64,000 nucleotides of DNA from Eubacteriaceae bacterium. GTDB lineage: Bacteria > Bacillota > Clostridia > Eubacteriales > Anaerofustaceae. The stretch covers positions 1 to 64,000 of the forward strand of contig WRIY01000008.1 in assembly GCA_009782515.1 (NCBI GenBank), written 5' to 3'. This document shows, one piece after another, positions 34,579 through 44,127 of this stretch (position 1 is its first letter; each line of letters starts with the position of its first letter). A program made the translations under genes and the position numbers. The notes below the pieces were generated by a model. That model ran no database searches. It saw only the letters and a list, made by a program, of their open reading frames with translations, and was not told the origin of the DNA.

Positions 34579-34815
34579 ATGTTGCTTTTTTCTATGAATG
34601 GCAGAACTGTTGTAAACATTGCGACTGGCGAAAAGATTGGATCCTTGTCTTCATGCAACCTGAAGGTAGACGAGGAAACCGGAACAATTGAAGCCATTTT
34701 ATTGCCTAAGTCGCGCCTGTCAGCGCTCTTTGCAAGAGATGAGTCAGACTATACGGAAATACCCTGGCAGAATATAAAAAAGATCGGAATTGACACAATA
34801 ATCGTTGAAATATAG
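34579..34815 (+). CDS. YlmC/YmxH family PRC-barrel protein
   Basis: The 78-residue protein is of the YlmC/YmxH sporulation-associated type (KIGSLSSCNLKVDEETGTIEAILLP ... ITEIPWQNIKKIGIDTIIVE-like pattern). In Bacillus ymxH follows pnp and precedes the dap/dapG cluster, and the same order is seen here. GGGGAGGCT lies before the ATG. The exact function is unknown. Confidence 0.85.
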   Translation: MLLFSMNGRTVVNIATGEKIGSLSSCNLKVDEETGTIEAILLPKSRLSALFARDESDYTEIPWQNIKKIGIDTIIVEI

Positions 34816-34827
34816 TGTAGGTAGCAT

Positions 34828-36027
34828 ATGAAGACTGTTGTACAAAAATACGGTGGAACGAGCGTAAGAAACAAAGAGACCAGAAGCAAGATTATCGTTA
34901 ATGCAAACGAGGCCATATCTGAAGGGTACTGGCCTGTAATTGTGGTTTCGGCAATGGGTCGCTATCCGGAGCCATACTCTACGGACAAGCTTCTTTCGCT
35001 TGTGCCTGATCTGGCCAAAGCAGATCCAAGAAACAAAGATATGATATCATGCCTTGGCGAAATAATAACTGCTGTGATTGTCAGCGAGGAACTCTCAGCT
35101 GCCGGCCTGAAAGCTGCAGCCCTTACAGGCGGGCAGGCAGGCATAATCACAGACACAAATTACGGCGAAGGCAACATCATTGATATAAAGACTGCCCGCC
35201 TGCAGCGCTTTATCGGAGAAGGCATAATACCTGTGGTAGCCGGCTTTCAAGGCAATGACCAGAATGGCGAAATGATGACACTGGGCAGGGGAGGCTCTGA
35301 CATAACAGCCACTGCTCTTGGCGGGGCGCTTAACTCCGGGCTTGTTGAAATTTACACTGATGTGGATGGAGTTATGACTGCCGATCCCAATGTCGTCAGC
35401 GATGCCCAGCTTATCGATGAAATCGAATATGAAGATATTTTTCTGCTAGCAGAATATGGGGCAAAAGTGATACACCCGAGGGCTGTTGAGTATGCAAAGA
35501 TAGCGAATGTTCCGGTTGCAATACTGAATGTGGAATCATCCCGAAAGGGCCAGCACACAAAGATTGCCACTGCCCATGAGCTTCAGAGCACTACCACTTT
35601 TTCTGCAATTACTACGCTAACGGACAGAAGCCAGGTTGATGTAACATTCACAAGCCTTGCGCTTGAGGACAGGATGTTTAAGCGTATGGCAGACAGCGGA
35701 ATATCTATTGATATGGTAAATATTCTCAGCGATCACCGCCTGTTTATTATTTCATCATCAGACAAGCCAAAGCTTGAGCAGGTTTTTGCTTCCCTTGGCG
35801 TTGATGCAGCAATAACGGATGGCTTTACAAAGCTGTCTGTATTGGGAAAAGCATATTCAGGAGTTCCGGGCATATTTGCAAAAATCATTGCTGCGCTGTA
35901 TGGCAACGATATAACGGTTTACCAGTCCACTGACTCTTCAAACACCATCTCTGTTCTGATACACACAGAGCATGCAGAAAGAGCGCTTAACCTTTTGCAT
36001 GAAGCGTTGATTTTGTCAGCCACTTAA
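34828..36027 (+). CDS. dapG: Aspartate kinase
   Basis: The 399-residue enzyme phosphorylates aspartate, the first step to lysine, threonine, methionine and dipicolinate. It has the N-terminal signature VQKYGGTSVRN, VAGFQGNDQNGEMMTLGRGGSDITA and the ADPNVV segment in EIYTDVDGVMTADPNVV. The C-terminal third has two ACT domains (from about 270) that sense end products. Start is 12 nt after the ymxH-like gene. Synteny with rpsO-pnp-ymxH favours the dapG isozyme type, but lysC-type cannot be excluded. No lysine riboswitch is seen. Confidence 0.92.
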   Translation: MKTVVQKYGGTSVRNKETRSKIIVNANEAISEGYWPVIVVSAMGRYPEPYSTDKLLSLVPDLAKADPRNKDMISCLGEIITAVIVSEELSAAGLKAAALTGGQAGIITDTNYGEGNIIDIKTARLQRFIGEGIIPVVAGFQGNDQNGEMMTLGRGGSDITATALGGALNSGLVEIYTDVDGVMTADPNVVSDAQLIDEIEYEDIFLLAEYGAKVIHPRAVEYAKIANVPVAILNVESSRKGQHTKIATAHELQSTTTFSAITTLTDRSQVDVTFTSLALEDRMFKRMADSGISIDMVNILSDHRLFIISSSDKPKLEQVFASLGVDAAITDGFTKLSVLGKAYSGVPGIFAKIIAALYGNDITVYQSTDSSNTISVLIHTEHAERALNLLHEALILSAT

Positions 36028-36094
36028 GCTGGCAAAAGTAATATTTGCCTGCTTTCCCAAGTAAATATACTTATATGGGAAAGGAAGGCAGCTT

Positions 36095-36721
36095 GTGAAA
36101 TTTAAATCAGTTTACAAAGCAGCGAGAAAACAAATGGCAGCCGGCGCAAAAGCGCTCGCATATGAGGCTGCCAAGGGCGCTGCTTTTTTAGTTCTGGCAA
36201 CTATCTTTGCTTTGGCATTGTTCGGAAGATCCGGCATGCCCTCTAGAGCGGCATTTTCATTTATCGCATTTTTCGCCAAGTGCCTGTTTGCTTCGCTGGC
36301 CACTGACTACGCTAACGGCGACCGGTTCAGCATTGAATCCTCTTTTTATAAATGCTGCTACATAATCAAGCCTATTGCAGCTGCATGGCTGCCTCTTGGA
36401 GTTGCGGCGATGGCCCATCCGCTGATAGCGATAATAGCCTCGCCGGTATTTTTGCTCGTGCCGGCTGCGATTATTGATGGAAACCATGGCTATGGCGCCC
36501 TGAAGCATTCCATTTGGATTATTAAGGAGTCTTTTGGGGCTTACATGATCTTTTTGCTCCAAACGCTGCTTTGGGCTGCAGCCACAATAGCGAGTGCAGG
36601 AATCGCTTTTATGTATACTGTGCCGCTTGTCTCGATTGCATGCCTGCTGTTTTACGGCCAGGCAACCGACAAAGCGCTTAAGGATGTCATGAAGATTTAC
36701 GAAAAAGCGCCGAAAAGCTAA
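36095..36721 (+). CDS. Polytopic membrane protein of unknown function
   Basis: The 208-residue protein has a basic N-terminus and about five hydrophobic helices; the ending MKIYEKAPKS is soluble. The segment HGYGALKHSIWIIKESFGAYM resembles the loop before the last helices in DUF975-like proteins, but I cannot assign it. The GTG start at 36095 follows GAAAGGAAGG. It may be co-transcribed with the upstream aspartokinase (68-nt gap). Confidence 0.65.
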   Translation: MKFKSVYKAARKQMAAGAKALAYEAAKGAAFLVLATIFALALFGRSGMPSRAAFSFIAFFAKCLFASLATDYANGDRFSIESSFYKCCYIIKPIAAAWLPLGVAAMAHPLIAIIASPVFLLVPAAIIDGNHGYGALKHSIWIIKESFGAYMIFLLQTLLWAAATIASAGIAFMYTVPLVSIACLLFYGQATDKALKDVMKIYEKAPKS

Positions 36722-36907
36722 ATGCCCGAGTAGGAGCTTTGGTTTGATTATGCTCCGGCAGGAGTGTACAGGCCGGAACAACATGCTTTGGCTTTATTTT
36801 ATTATATTGCCATTATTTAACTGTTACAATGTAATAATATTTGCCTGCTACACTCCCCGCTTGTGCTAAAATAGCTTCAGACTGACTAAAAGGAACCCAT
36901 ATGCTTT

Positions 36908-37555
36908 ATGCTCTTATACATTGCCGATGTTAGGGATTTCTGCTCTGAAGAAGGCATATACCTGCTTTCTGAGGAAAGGCGCAACAAGGCGCTTCGCTAC
37001 CAAAGCTGCCTTGACAGGGCTCGATCGATTGCAGGGGGCCTGCTGCTTCGCTTTCACTACGGGCTATACTCTCATAGCCTTTCGCACGGGCCTTACGGAA
37101 AGCCATACATCGATTCAGAAGCTGACTGCCTTATGCCGTTCTTTTCGCTTTCCCATTCCGGAGACTATGCGATGCTTCTGTGCGCAGACAATGAGTGCGG
37201 CGCAGATATTGAGAGAATTGTTGCCAACAGAAACTTTAAGGCGCTGTCAAGAAGGCTTGCCTCGCCTGATGAGCATGAATGGCTGGAACGAAAATGCTTT
37301 GATCTTGATTGCTTTTACAGGCTTTGGGCTGCCAAGGAAAGCGCTATAAAAGCATCAGGGAAAGGGCTTGCTGCCCCGACAAAGGCGTTTTCGATGCTGC
37401 CGCTCGAAAACGGGCCATATGAGGCTATGGGCAAGAAGTATTATGTGTCGTGGTTTTCTGTTCCAGGCTATGCAGCATGCATAGCTGTAGAGGGATCTCA
37501 GCCATGCGGGGAAGTAAGGCCGATAATGCTGAGCAAAAGGGATCTGCTTTACTAG
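36908..37555 (+). CDS. 4'-phosphopantetheinyl transferase (Sfp type)
   Basis: The 215-residue enzyme transfers phosphopantetheine from CoA to carrier proteins. Family motifs are present: HGPYGKPYI (P1-like), FSLSHSGDYAM, the metal-binding CGADIERI and FYRLWAAKESAIKASGKGL (WxxKES). The length fits the Sfp class rather than AcpS. No polyketide or peptide synthetase is nearby, so it may serve fatty acid synthesis or a distant cluster. AAAGGA lies 12-13 nt upstream, a long spacing. Confidence 0.88.
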   Translation: MLLYIADVRDFCSEEGIYLLSEERRNKALRYQSCLDRARSIAGGLLLRFHYGLYSHSLSHGPYGKPYIDSEADCLMPFFSLSHSGDYAMLLCADNECGADIERIVANRNFKALSRRLASPDEHEWLERKCFDLDCFYRLWAAKESAIKASGKGLAAPTKAFSMLPLENGPYEAMGKKYYVSWFSVPGYAACIAVEGSQPCGEVRPIMLSKRDLLY

Positions 37556-38103
37556 GCCAAAAAAAGCGCTGCAGCAAAGCTGCACAAACATTGCAGCGCT
37601 AATGCCCCGAAAATATTTGCATGCGGGCCGGGCAACTGACTATTTCGCCGTGCTTTTTCATTGAAGCTGCATTCAAAGGGTTTCTCTGGCGCTTGTTTGG
37701 CCGCAAAATGCTGGCGCAGCGCTTTCCCTGCGTGTTTGCCTGCCTGCTGGCTGTTATAGCGCATTCGCTGTTTCATCGTAAGCTTCAAAGATTTTGAATA
37801 TATCGCTTTGGCTCCAATCAAAACAGTGGTTAGAGCCAATTTTTAGCTTACTACTGCACTTTTACAGGCACTCCAGCTCGCTTGGAATCGGTTATTTTCA
37901 TTGACTTTATTTTCACTTTACTTTATAATGCAGTAAGTTTTTAATTGTGCAGGCGACTGCTTTTGGCTTAAAGCCTTATGTAGCAAGTTTTTGCTTTTGT
38001 AGTTTTTAGCCCGCAGTTTGCTGTGCAATTTTTGCTTTTTCAGGCGGAGTGGGCTATATAAACTCCACCGAACCAACCCTTTTACATATTTGGAGGCAAT
38101 CGC
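37556..38103. other. Spacer with a minus-strand terminator-like hairpin
   Basis: AGCGCTGCA and TGCAGCGCT (37568-37600) form a strong stem that is followed on the minus strand by TTTTTTT. It would end a minus-strand transcript, yet no recognised minus-strand gene is present. The open frame leading into it (to 37839) is Lys/Gln-rich and unconvincing. The right half holds the hppA leader. Confidence 0.5.
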
Positions 38104-40218
38104 ATGATCATATTGGCACCGATAAGCTCAGTATGCGCTTTAGCATTTGCAGCATATTTGGCTATGAAGGTAATGAAGCTCGAAGAAGGCACAGCGGAGA
38201 TGTCTAAAATATCCCTTGCTGTGCGCATGGGTTCTGATGCCTATTTAAAGAGGCAATATTTATCTGTTGGAATCTTTTTTTGCGTAATGTTTGTTGTGCT
38301 GCTTGTGCTTGCATGGCTTGGATTTATAACAATCTTTGTGCCGTTTGCATTTGTTACAGGCGGCTTTTTTTCAGGCTTGTCCGGCTATATTGGCATGAAA
38401 GTTGCTACGCATGCGAATGTAAGGACAACAAATGCATGCATTACAAGCCTTAACTCCGGGCTGCGCGTTGCATTCAACAGCGGCACGGTTATCGGATTGG
38501 TAGTAGTAAGCCTTGGCCTTTTGGACGTAAGCTTCTGGTACTACTTATTAAATTGGTATTATACAAGCGTTCAGCCGGCAGCCAGCGATGCTTTAAGGAT
38601 TCAAAGCATAACCAGCGCAATGCTGACATTCGGGATGGGCGCGTCTACAATGGCGCTGTTTGCGCGCGTTGGCGGGGGGATATTTACGAAAGCAGCGGAT
38701 GTTGGCGCTGATCTTGTTGGCAAGATTGAAGCCGGCATACCAGAGGACGATCCGCGAAACCCTGCTGTTATTGCTGACAATGTTGGCGATAATGTTGGCG
38801 ATATAGCCGGCATGGGATCTGATCTGTATGAATCATACGTTGGCTCGATTATTGCATCTGCTGCACTGGCAACTGCTGCCGGTTTGGGCGAAAGCGGCGT
38901 TGCCCTGCCTATTGCTATTGCCTCTGTCGGCGTTTTGGCTTCAATGTTTGGCACGTTTTTGGTCAGAACCGGTGAAAATGCTGATCAAAGCAAGCTTTTA
39001 AGCGCATTGCGAAGCGGCGTTTATTCAAGCTCGCTAATTATCGCCGTTGCCTCATACTTCCTTATTCGCGCTACACTGGGCGCCGGAAGCCTGGGCGTTT
39101 ATTTTTCTGTTTTAATTGGCCTTGTAGCAGGAAACTTCATTGGCTTTGCTACAGAATACTTTACCTCTGATGCTTATAACCCTGTGCGTGAGCTTGCCCA
39201 GACTTCTACAACAGGGGCGGCTACAGTAATTATTGGCGGGCTGTCGCTGGGTATGCTTTCAACTGCAATGCCTGTTATAATTGTGGCAATAGTTGTTATA
39301 TCCAGCTTCCTTTTGTCAGGCGGGGCCAATAACTACAGCCTGGGATTGTATGGCGTGGCCATATCTGCTGTAGGAATGCTTAGCACTCTTGGAATTACCC
39401 TTGCGACGGATGCGTACGGCCCTATTGCAGACAATGCTGGAGGCATTGCTGAAATGGCTGATCTTCCGGATGAAGTCAGGGAAAAAACTGACGCTCTTGA
39501 TGCGCTTGGCAATACAACAGCAGCCACGGGAAAAGGCTTTGCAATAGGCTCAGCCGCTCTTACTGCGCTTGCCCTTATCGCAGCGTATAAAGAAGAGATA
39601 GAGCTGATCGCATTAAGAAAGAATATTGACTTCAATTTTGATCTGTCAATCCTTAACCCTCCGGTGCTCATAGGAATGTTTGTAGGCGGAATGCTTCCGT
39701 TCGTGTTTTCATCTATGACTATGAAAGCAGTCGGCCGCACAGCCCAAAGCATTGTTGTTGAGGTCAGGCGGCAGTTTAATGAGATTAAGGGATTGATGGA
39801 AGGCACTGCAGAGCCGGACTATAAGAGGTGCGTAGATATATGCACTCAAAACGCCCAAAAGGAAATAGTGCTGCCTGCAGTAATTGCCATTGCTTCGCCG
39901 ATCATAGTGGGGCTGCTGCTCGGAGTAAACGCCGTTGCAGGAATGCTGTGCGGGGCAACTGTTTCAGGCTTTATGATGGCTGAAATGATGTCAAATGCAG
40001 GAGGAGCCTGGGACAATGCCAAAAAGCATATAGAGGCAGGCAAAGGCAACTTGGGGGGAAAGGGATCCGATAACCACAAAGCAGCTGTTGTCGGTGACAC
40101 TGTTGGAGATCCGTTCAAAGACACATCAGGGCCTTCCATAGACATTTTGATAAAGCTTTTGTCTATGGTTTCAATCGTTTTCGCTTCACTGACGCTGCAA
40201 TTGGCCCTAATGAAATAA
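38104..40218 (+). CDS. hppA: Membrane-bound ion-translocating pyrophosphatase, K+-dependent type
   Basis: The 704-residue integral membrane enzyme has about 16 helices and couples PPi hydrolysis to Na+ or H+ export. PPi/Mg-binding loops are clear: EDDPRNPAVIADNVGDNVGD, DAYGPIADNAGGIAEM and KGSDNHKAAVVGDTVGDPFKDTSGPS. The GNTTAATGKG loop has Ala where K+-independent pumps have Lys, which points to K+ dependence and makes Na+ pumping likely. GGAGGCAATCGC precedes the ATG. A sodium:solute symporter gene follows after 57 nt, so the pair may work as source and sink of the ion gradient. Confidence 0.95.
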   Translation: MIILAPISSVCALAFAAYLAMKVMKLEEGTAEMSKISLAVRMGSDAYLKRQYLSVGIFFCVMFVVLLVLAWLGFITIFVPFAFVTGGFFSGLSGYIGMKVATHANVRTTNACITSLNSGLRVAFNSGTVIGLVVVSLGLLDVSFWYYLLNWYYTSVQPAASDALRIQSITSAMLTFGMGASTMALFARVGGGIFTKAADVGADLVGKIEAGIPEDDPRNPAVIADNVGDNVGDIAGMGSDLYESYVGSIIASAALATAAGLGESGVALPIAIASVGVLASMFGTFLVRTGENADQSKLLSALRSGVYSSSLIIAVASYFLIRATLGAGSLGVYFSVLIGLVAGNFIGFATEYFTSDAYNPVRELAQTSTTGAATVIIGGLSLGMLSTAMPVIIVAIVVISSFLLSGGANNYSLGLYGVAISAVGMLSTLGITLATDAYGPIADNAGGIAEMADLPDEVREKTDALDALGNTTAATGKGFAIGSAALTALALIAAYKEEIELIALRKNIDFNFDLSILNPPVLIGMFVGGMLPFVFSSMTMKAVGRTAQSIVVEVRRQFNEIKGLMEGTAEPDYKRCVDICTQNAQKEIVLPAVIAIASPIIVGLLLGVNAVAGMLCGATVSGFMMAEMMSNAGGAWDNAKKHIEAGKGNLGGKGSDNHKAAVVGDTVGDPFKDTSGPSIDILIKLLSMVSIVFASLTLQLALMK

Positions 40219-40275
40219 AAGCAGCCTTGTGAAGTACGGCAGTGTTCGCAGTAAATACATTAGTAGGGGGAGATC

Positions 40276-41886
40276 ATGTTTATAAAAATAGCGATGCTTG
40301 TAATATTTATAGCAGTAACTATTACAGTCGGCTTTAGATTCCGATCTCGTGCATCGGACGTAGCCGGATTCGTTCTTGGTGGCCATACTGTTGGGCCCTG
40401 GCTCACTGCTTTTGCATATGGGACATCATATTTTTCTGCTGTAGTTTTCGTCGGGTATGCCGGCCAATTTGGGTGGAGGTTTGGATTGGCATCAACATGG
40501 ATAGGGCTTGGAAACGCCTTTATCGGCTCGCTGCTGCCATGGGTTATCCTCGGAAAGCGCACCCGCCTTATGACCCACCACCTAGGATCTAAAACAATGC
40601 CGGATTTTTTCGGCCAGCGCTACAGCTCAAAGGCTCTAAAAATCGGAGCGTCGATTATAGCGTTTGTATTCTTAGTGCCTTATACGGCATCTTTATATAA
40701 TGGCCTGTCAAGGCTGTTTGTTATGGCATTCGGCATAGACTTTATATTTTGCATTATAGCTATGGCGATTCTGACTGGTGTTTATGTTATTTTAGGAGGC
40801 TATGTAGCCACTGCAGTAAACGACTTAATACAGGGAATTGTTATGCTTGGCGGCATTATTGCTGTTATCGGGGCAGTGCTGAAAGGAAACGGCGGCTTTA
40901 TTAATGCGCTCAAGGCCATGTCTGAAGTTACAAATCCGGCAGCTGTTGCCGGCCTTGAAGCTGCGCCTGGCATCTATAATTCGTTTCTGGGGCCGGATCC
41001 GGCCAGCCTGCTTGGCGTCGTGCTGCTTACTTCGCTGGGGACTTGGGGATTGCCGCAGCTGGTAGGGAAGTTTTATGCAATAAAATCAGAAAAAGACATA
41101 TTCCAGGGAACTATTATATCAAGCGCGTTCGCGCTCATCGTAGCTGGAGGCTGCTATTTTATCGGCGGATTTGGCAGGCTGTATGCAAACGCTATTGGCG
41201 TGACAGAAGCCGGTTTGCCTGTAGGCGGCTATGATGCGATTATTCCTTCAATGATGTCCCAATTCTCTGATGTACTGGTTGGCATGGTGATGGTTTTGGT
41301 GCTTTCTGCTTCAATATCAACACTTTCTTCACTGGTTATGACAAGCGCTTCTACGTTTACAATTGACTTTATGAAAGACAATTTCATTAAAGATATGGAT
41401 GATAAGCTCCAGCTTATCATGATAAGAAGCCTTGTTGCTGTTTTCATCGTAATCTCTTCTACGATAGCAGTCATACAGTACAGAGGAGGGGTTGATTTTA
41501 TCGCCCAGCTGATGGGCATATCATGGGGGGCATTGGCAGGGGCGTTCTTAGCGCCATTCCTATATGGCCTGTTTTGGAAGAGAGTCAACAAAGCCTCAGT
41601 ATGGGCATGCTTTATATTCAGCATATCTTTGATGGTAGGCAATATATTCTTCCGCTCAAGCTTTCCTGCAATCATACAATCGCCAATTAACTGTGGCGCG
41701 CTTGCAATGATTGCCGGCCTTATAATTGTGCCGGCTGTTAGCCTCGTAAGCGCTGCTCCTAATAAAAAGCATGTTGACAACTGCTTTGCATGTTATGAAG
41801 TGAATACGGCAACAGCCAGAGCGGGCAATGCAAACAGCCGCAATGCCAGCAACCGAAGCTCCAGCAATAAAAAGAAGAAAAAGTAG
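40276..41886 (+). CDS. Sodium:solute symporter (SSS family)
   Basis: The 536-residue transporter has about 13 helices. It carries the SSS pattern DVAGFVLGGHTVGPWLTAFAYGTSYFSAVVFVGYAG and TAVNDLIQGIVMLGG, and a Na+-site region with SASISTLSSLVMTSAST. The C-terminus is a soluble tail rich in Asn/Ser ending in five lysines. GGGGGAGATC precedes the ATG. The substrate cannot be told; proline, pantothenate or sugar-like relatives exist. It probably shares a transcript with hppA. Confidence 0.9.
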   Translation: MFIKIAMLVIFIAVTITVGFRFRSRASDVAGFVLGGHTVGPWLTAFAYGTSYFSAVVFVGYAGQFGWRFGLASTWIGLGNAFIGSLLPWVILGKRTRLMTHHLGSKTMPDFFGQRYSSKALKIGASIIAFVFLVPYTASLYNGLSRLFVMAFGIDFIFCIIAMAILTGVYVILGGYVATAVNDLIQGIVMLGGIIAVIGAVLKGNGGFINALKAMSEVTNPAAVAGLEAAPGIYNSFLGPDPASLLGVVLLTSLGTWGLPQLVGKFYAIKSEKDIFQGTIISSAFALIVAGGCYFIGGFGRLYANAIGVTEAGLPVGGYDAIIPSMMSQFSDVLVGMVMVLVLSASISTLSSLVMTSASTFTIDFMKDNFIKDMDDKLQLIMIRSLVAVFIVISSTIAVIQYRGGVDFIAQLMGISWGALAGAFLAPFLYGLFWKRVNKASVWACFIFSISLMVGNIFFRSSFPAIIQSPINCGALAMIAGLIIVPAVSLVSAAPNKKHVDNCFACYEVNTATARAGNANSRNASNRSSSNKKKKK

Positions 41887-41917
41887 AATTTGCTCTGCAA
41901 TAGTATATTTGCACTTT

Positions 41918-41945
41918 AGCCTCTTTGCAAAAAGAGGCTTTTTTA
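41918..41945 (+). terminator. Terminator of hppA-symporter transcript
   Basis: AGCCTCTTT gcaa AAAGAGGCT followed by TTTTTT. Confidence 0.9.
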
Positions 41946-42235
41946 TGCTCTGCTTGAGAGCGCGCGGCGTTTATAGGGAATGCATAATGCCACTGCATGC
42001 GCAATGAATAATTCATAAGCGAAGGCATAATCATGCGATCTGAGCCGAACGTTCTAATAGGCCACAGCATCCTGGACAGCACTATCCCAAGTAGCTGGCT
42101 CATATGGCGAGCTTGTCAATGGAGGCCTAAAACTGCTTCTCTTCTTTCTCAAAAGCGGAGAGCCCGCTGCTTTCCTTGTTTTGCAAGCGCCTTGGCAGTA
42201 GCCGTTTTGTTGGATGGAGTATCTCTTTCAATAGC
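41946..42235. other. Spacer without a recognised gene
   Basis: About 290 bp between two terminators. Both strands have short open frames without ribosome sites. A minus-strand stretch reads like degraded coding sequence but is broken by stops and not recognisable. Confidence 0.4.
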
Positions 42236-42290
42236 AAAAACCTCTTAAGGCCGCTGAAATTGCTTCTTTAGTGCGGCTTTGCGAGGTTTT
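42236..42290 (-). terminator. Terminator of the paaK-ACT operon
   Basis: AAAACCTC and GAGGTTTTT enclose a second stem AGCCGC/GCGGC. On the minus strand the hairpin is followed by the T-run that is A236-A240 on plus. Confidence 0.75.
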
Positions 42291-42356
42291 ATATCATTTG
42301 GGCGCTATCATCAGTGACAAATTTTGGGGCAGCTAACAAACCTGAGATATTTGCCT

Positions 42357-42785
42357 TTAGGCGATAGGGCCTTCAAGGGAGTCAAGCATCTCTATACCAG
42401 CTTTGGCAAGCGCTTTTTCAGCATTCTCAGGATAATCAACTCTTACTATTATAAGAGCTTTTCCATATTCGTTTGGCAGCGCTGAGTATGCATACTCAAC
42501 ATTTACGCCGTTATCATACAGAAGTTTTGTTACTGCATACAGCGTGCCTGGCTTGTTGCTAATCAAAACAGCGAGCACATCAGTAACTGTTACGATGAAG
42601 CCTTCCTCTTTAAGCGCTTGGGTAGCAGCGTCAGGATCAGTAACTATTAAGCGCGTAATGCCATACTCGCCTGTGTCGGCAATAGCAAGAGAAGTGATGT
42701 TAATATGCCTCTCATATAGAGCCTTTAGCAGATTGTTCAGCCTTCCAGGGCTGTTTTCAAGAAAAATTGATATTTGCTTTAGCAT
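42357..42785 (-). CDS. ACT-domain amino acid-binding protein
   Basis: The 142-residue protein consists of two ACT domains (KQISIFLENSPGRLNNLLKAL from residue 3; VTDVLAVLISNKPGTLYAVTKLL from about 67). No enzyme domain is present. Such stand-alone double-ACT proteins accompany PaaK in many anaerobes and are thought to sense an amino acid. The gene begins 3 nt after the paaK stop and shares its T-box-controlled transcript. Confidence 0.9.
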   Translation of the reverse strand: MLKQISIFLENSPGRLNNLLKALYERHINITSLAIADTGEYGITRLIVTDPDAATQALKEEGFIVTVTDVLAVLISNKPGTLYAVTKLLYDNGVNVEYAYSALPNEYGKALIIVRVDYPENAEKALAKAGIEMLDSLEGPIA

Positions 42786-42788
42786 GGA

Positions 42789-44087
42789 TTAATTATCCTT
42801 TCTTAAGTCTGTTACCCTTTTTGACTTGCCCTCAAAGCGTGTTATGCTCCCAGGCTCGCAAAGGCGTATTCGGCTTGATATGCCTATAGCCGATTCAAGC
42901 TTTCTTGATATTTGCTTTTCTATAGCATCTATGGCTGATATTTTATCGATCTTCATATCATCTGCCAGCTCAACCTTTATTTCCAAATCATCCAGGAAGC
43001 CTTTCCTAGATATTATAATCTCAAAATGGGGCTTAACGCCATCTATTGTGAGAAGAGCAGACTCTATTCGAGATGGATAAACATTCACGCCTTTTATAAT
43101 CAGCATATCATCCGTTCGCGCTTTTACTCTCTCAATTCTAGCATGGGTGCGCCCGCATGCACATTCTGTACGGTATATTTTCGATATATCTCTAGTCCTA
43201 TATCTAATAAGAGGCATTCCCTCTTTATTTATCGTAGTGATCACCAATTCGCCTTCTTGTGTATCTGCCTTGGCTTCAAGCGTGTCCGGATCAACTATTT
43301 CAACGATAAAATGATCTTCCCATATGTGAAGGCCGTTTTTATGTGAGCACTCCATTGCTACGCCCGGACCCATAATTTCTGTTAAGCCGTAAATATCAAG
43401 GGCTGTAATTCCCAGAGTTGACTCGATGTTTTCCCTGAGCTCCTGGCTCCAAGGCTCTGCGCCAAGTATGCCGTTTCTCAGCTTTATGCGCTTTTGAAGC
43501 TCCTTGTTTTGGCTTATCTGCTCGCCGAGGTAGCTTGCATATGATGGAGTGCACGCGATATGGGTCGTGCCCATGTCCGCCATCATCTGTAGCTGCCTTT
43601 CTGTATTGCCGCTGGACATTGGCATTACCATGGCGCCTATTCTTTCTGCACCGTAATGTATGCCCAGGCCTCCTGTGAATAGCCCATACCCATAACACAC
43701 CTGCACTATTGATTCGCTGTCTACTTCAGCGCACCCAAGCGATCTTGCTGCGATTTCTGCCCAGGCATCAATATCCGCTTTAGTATAGCAATCAATTGTC
43801 TGCTTGCCAGTTGTGCCGCTTGAGGCTTGTAGCCGGGTGATCTCTGATAATGGCGCTGAGAGCATACCGTATGGATATGTGTCTCTTAGATCGCTTTTTT
43901 CTGTGAATGGCAGCTTTTGCAGATCGTCAAGTGATTTTATATCGTCCGGATGGATGTTGACAGCATCAAATTTTTCTTTATAGTAAGGCGAGTTGCTATA
44001 TACTCTTTGTACAGTTTTCTTCAGGCCCTCTAACTGAATATCCCTTATTTGCCCTTGGGGCATGCTTTCAGCATTTTTATTATACAT
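42789..44087 (-). CDS. paaK: Phenylacetate-CoA ligase
   Basis: The 432-residue adenylate-forming enzyme makes CoA thioesters of phenylacetate or related aryl acids. The ATP-binding signature LQASSGTTGKQ, the adenine-contact DIYGLTEIMGPG, the hinge TRDISKIYR and the C-terminal KGVNVYPSRIESALL are all present. In anaerobes this type works with indolepyruvate ferredoxin oxidoreductase in breakdown of aromatic amino acids, but no such oxidoreductase is in the window. GAAAGGAGC precedes the ATG. The 300-nt leader is a T-box element. Confidence 0.92.
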   Translation of the reverse strand: MYNKNAESMPQGQIRDIQLEGLKKTVQRVYSNSPYYKEKFDAVNIHPDDIKSLDDLQKLPFTEKSDLRDTYPYGMLSAPLSEITRLQASSGTTGKQTIDCYTKADIDAWAEIAARSLGCAEVDSESIVQVCYGYGLFTGGLGIHYGAERIGAMVMPMSSGNTERQLQMMADMGTTHIACTPSYASYLGEQISQNKELQKRIKLRNGILGAEPWSQELRENIESTLGITALDIYGLTEIMGPGVAMECSHKNGLHIWEDHFIVEIVDPDTLEAKADTQEGELVITTINKEGMPLIRYRTRDISKIYRTECACGRTHARIERVKARTDDMLIIKGVNVYPSRIESALLTIDGVKPHFEIIISRKGFLDDLEIKVELADDMKIDKISAIDAIEKQISRKLESAIGISSRIRLCEPGSITRFEGKSKRVTDLRKDN

Positions 44088-44127
44088 TGGCTGCTCCTTT
44101 CGTGTGGCGATCTGCTCAAATCCAATT

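Noticed and set aside
37552-37839. Minus-strand open frame ending at a terminator-like hairpin
   Set aside because: Lys/Gln-rich, weak ribosome site, and its last codons are the hairpin itself. Kept only as a note in the spacer entry.
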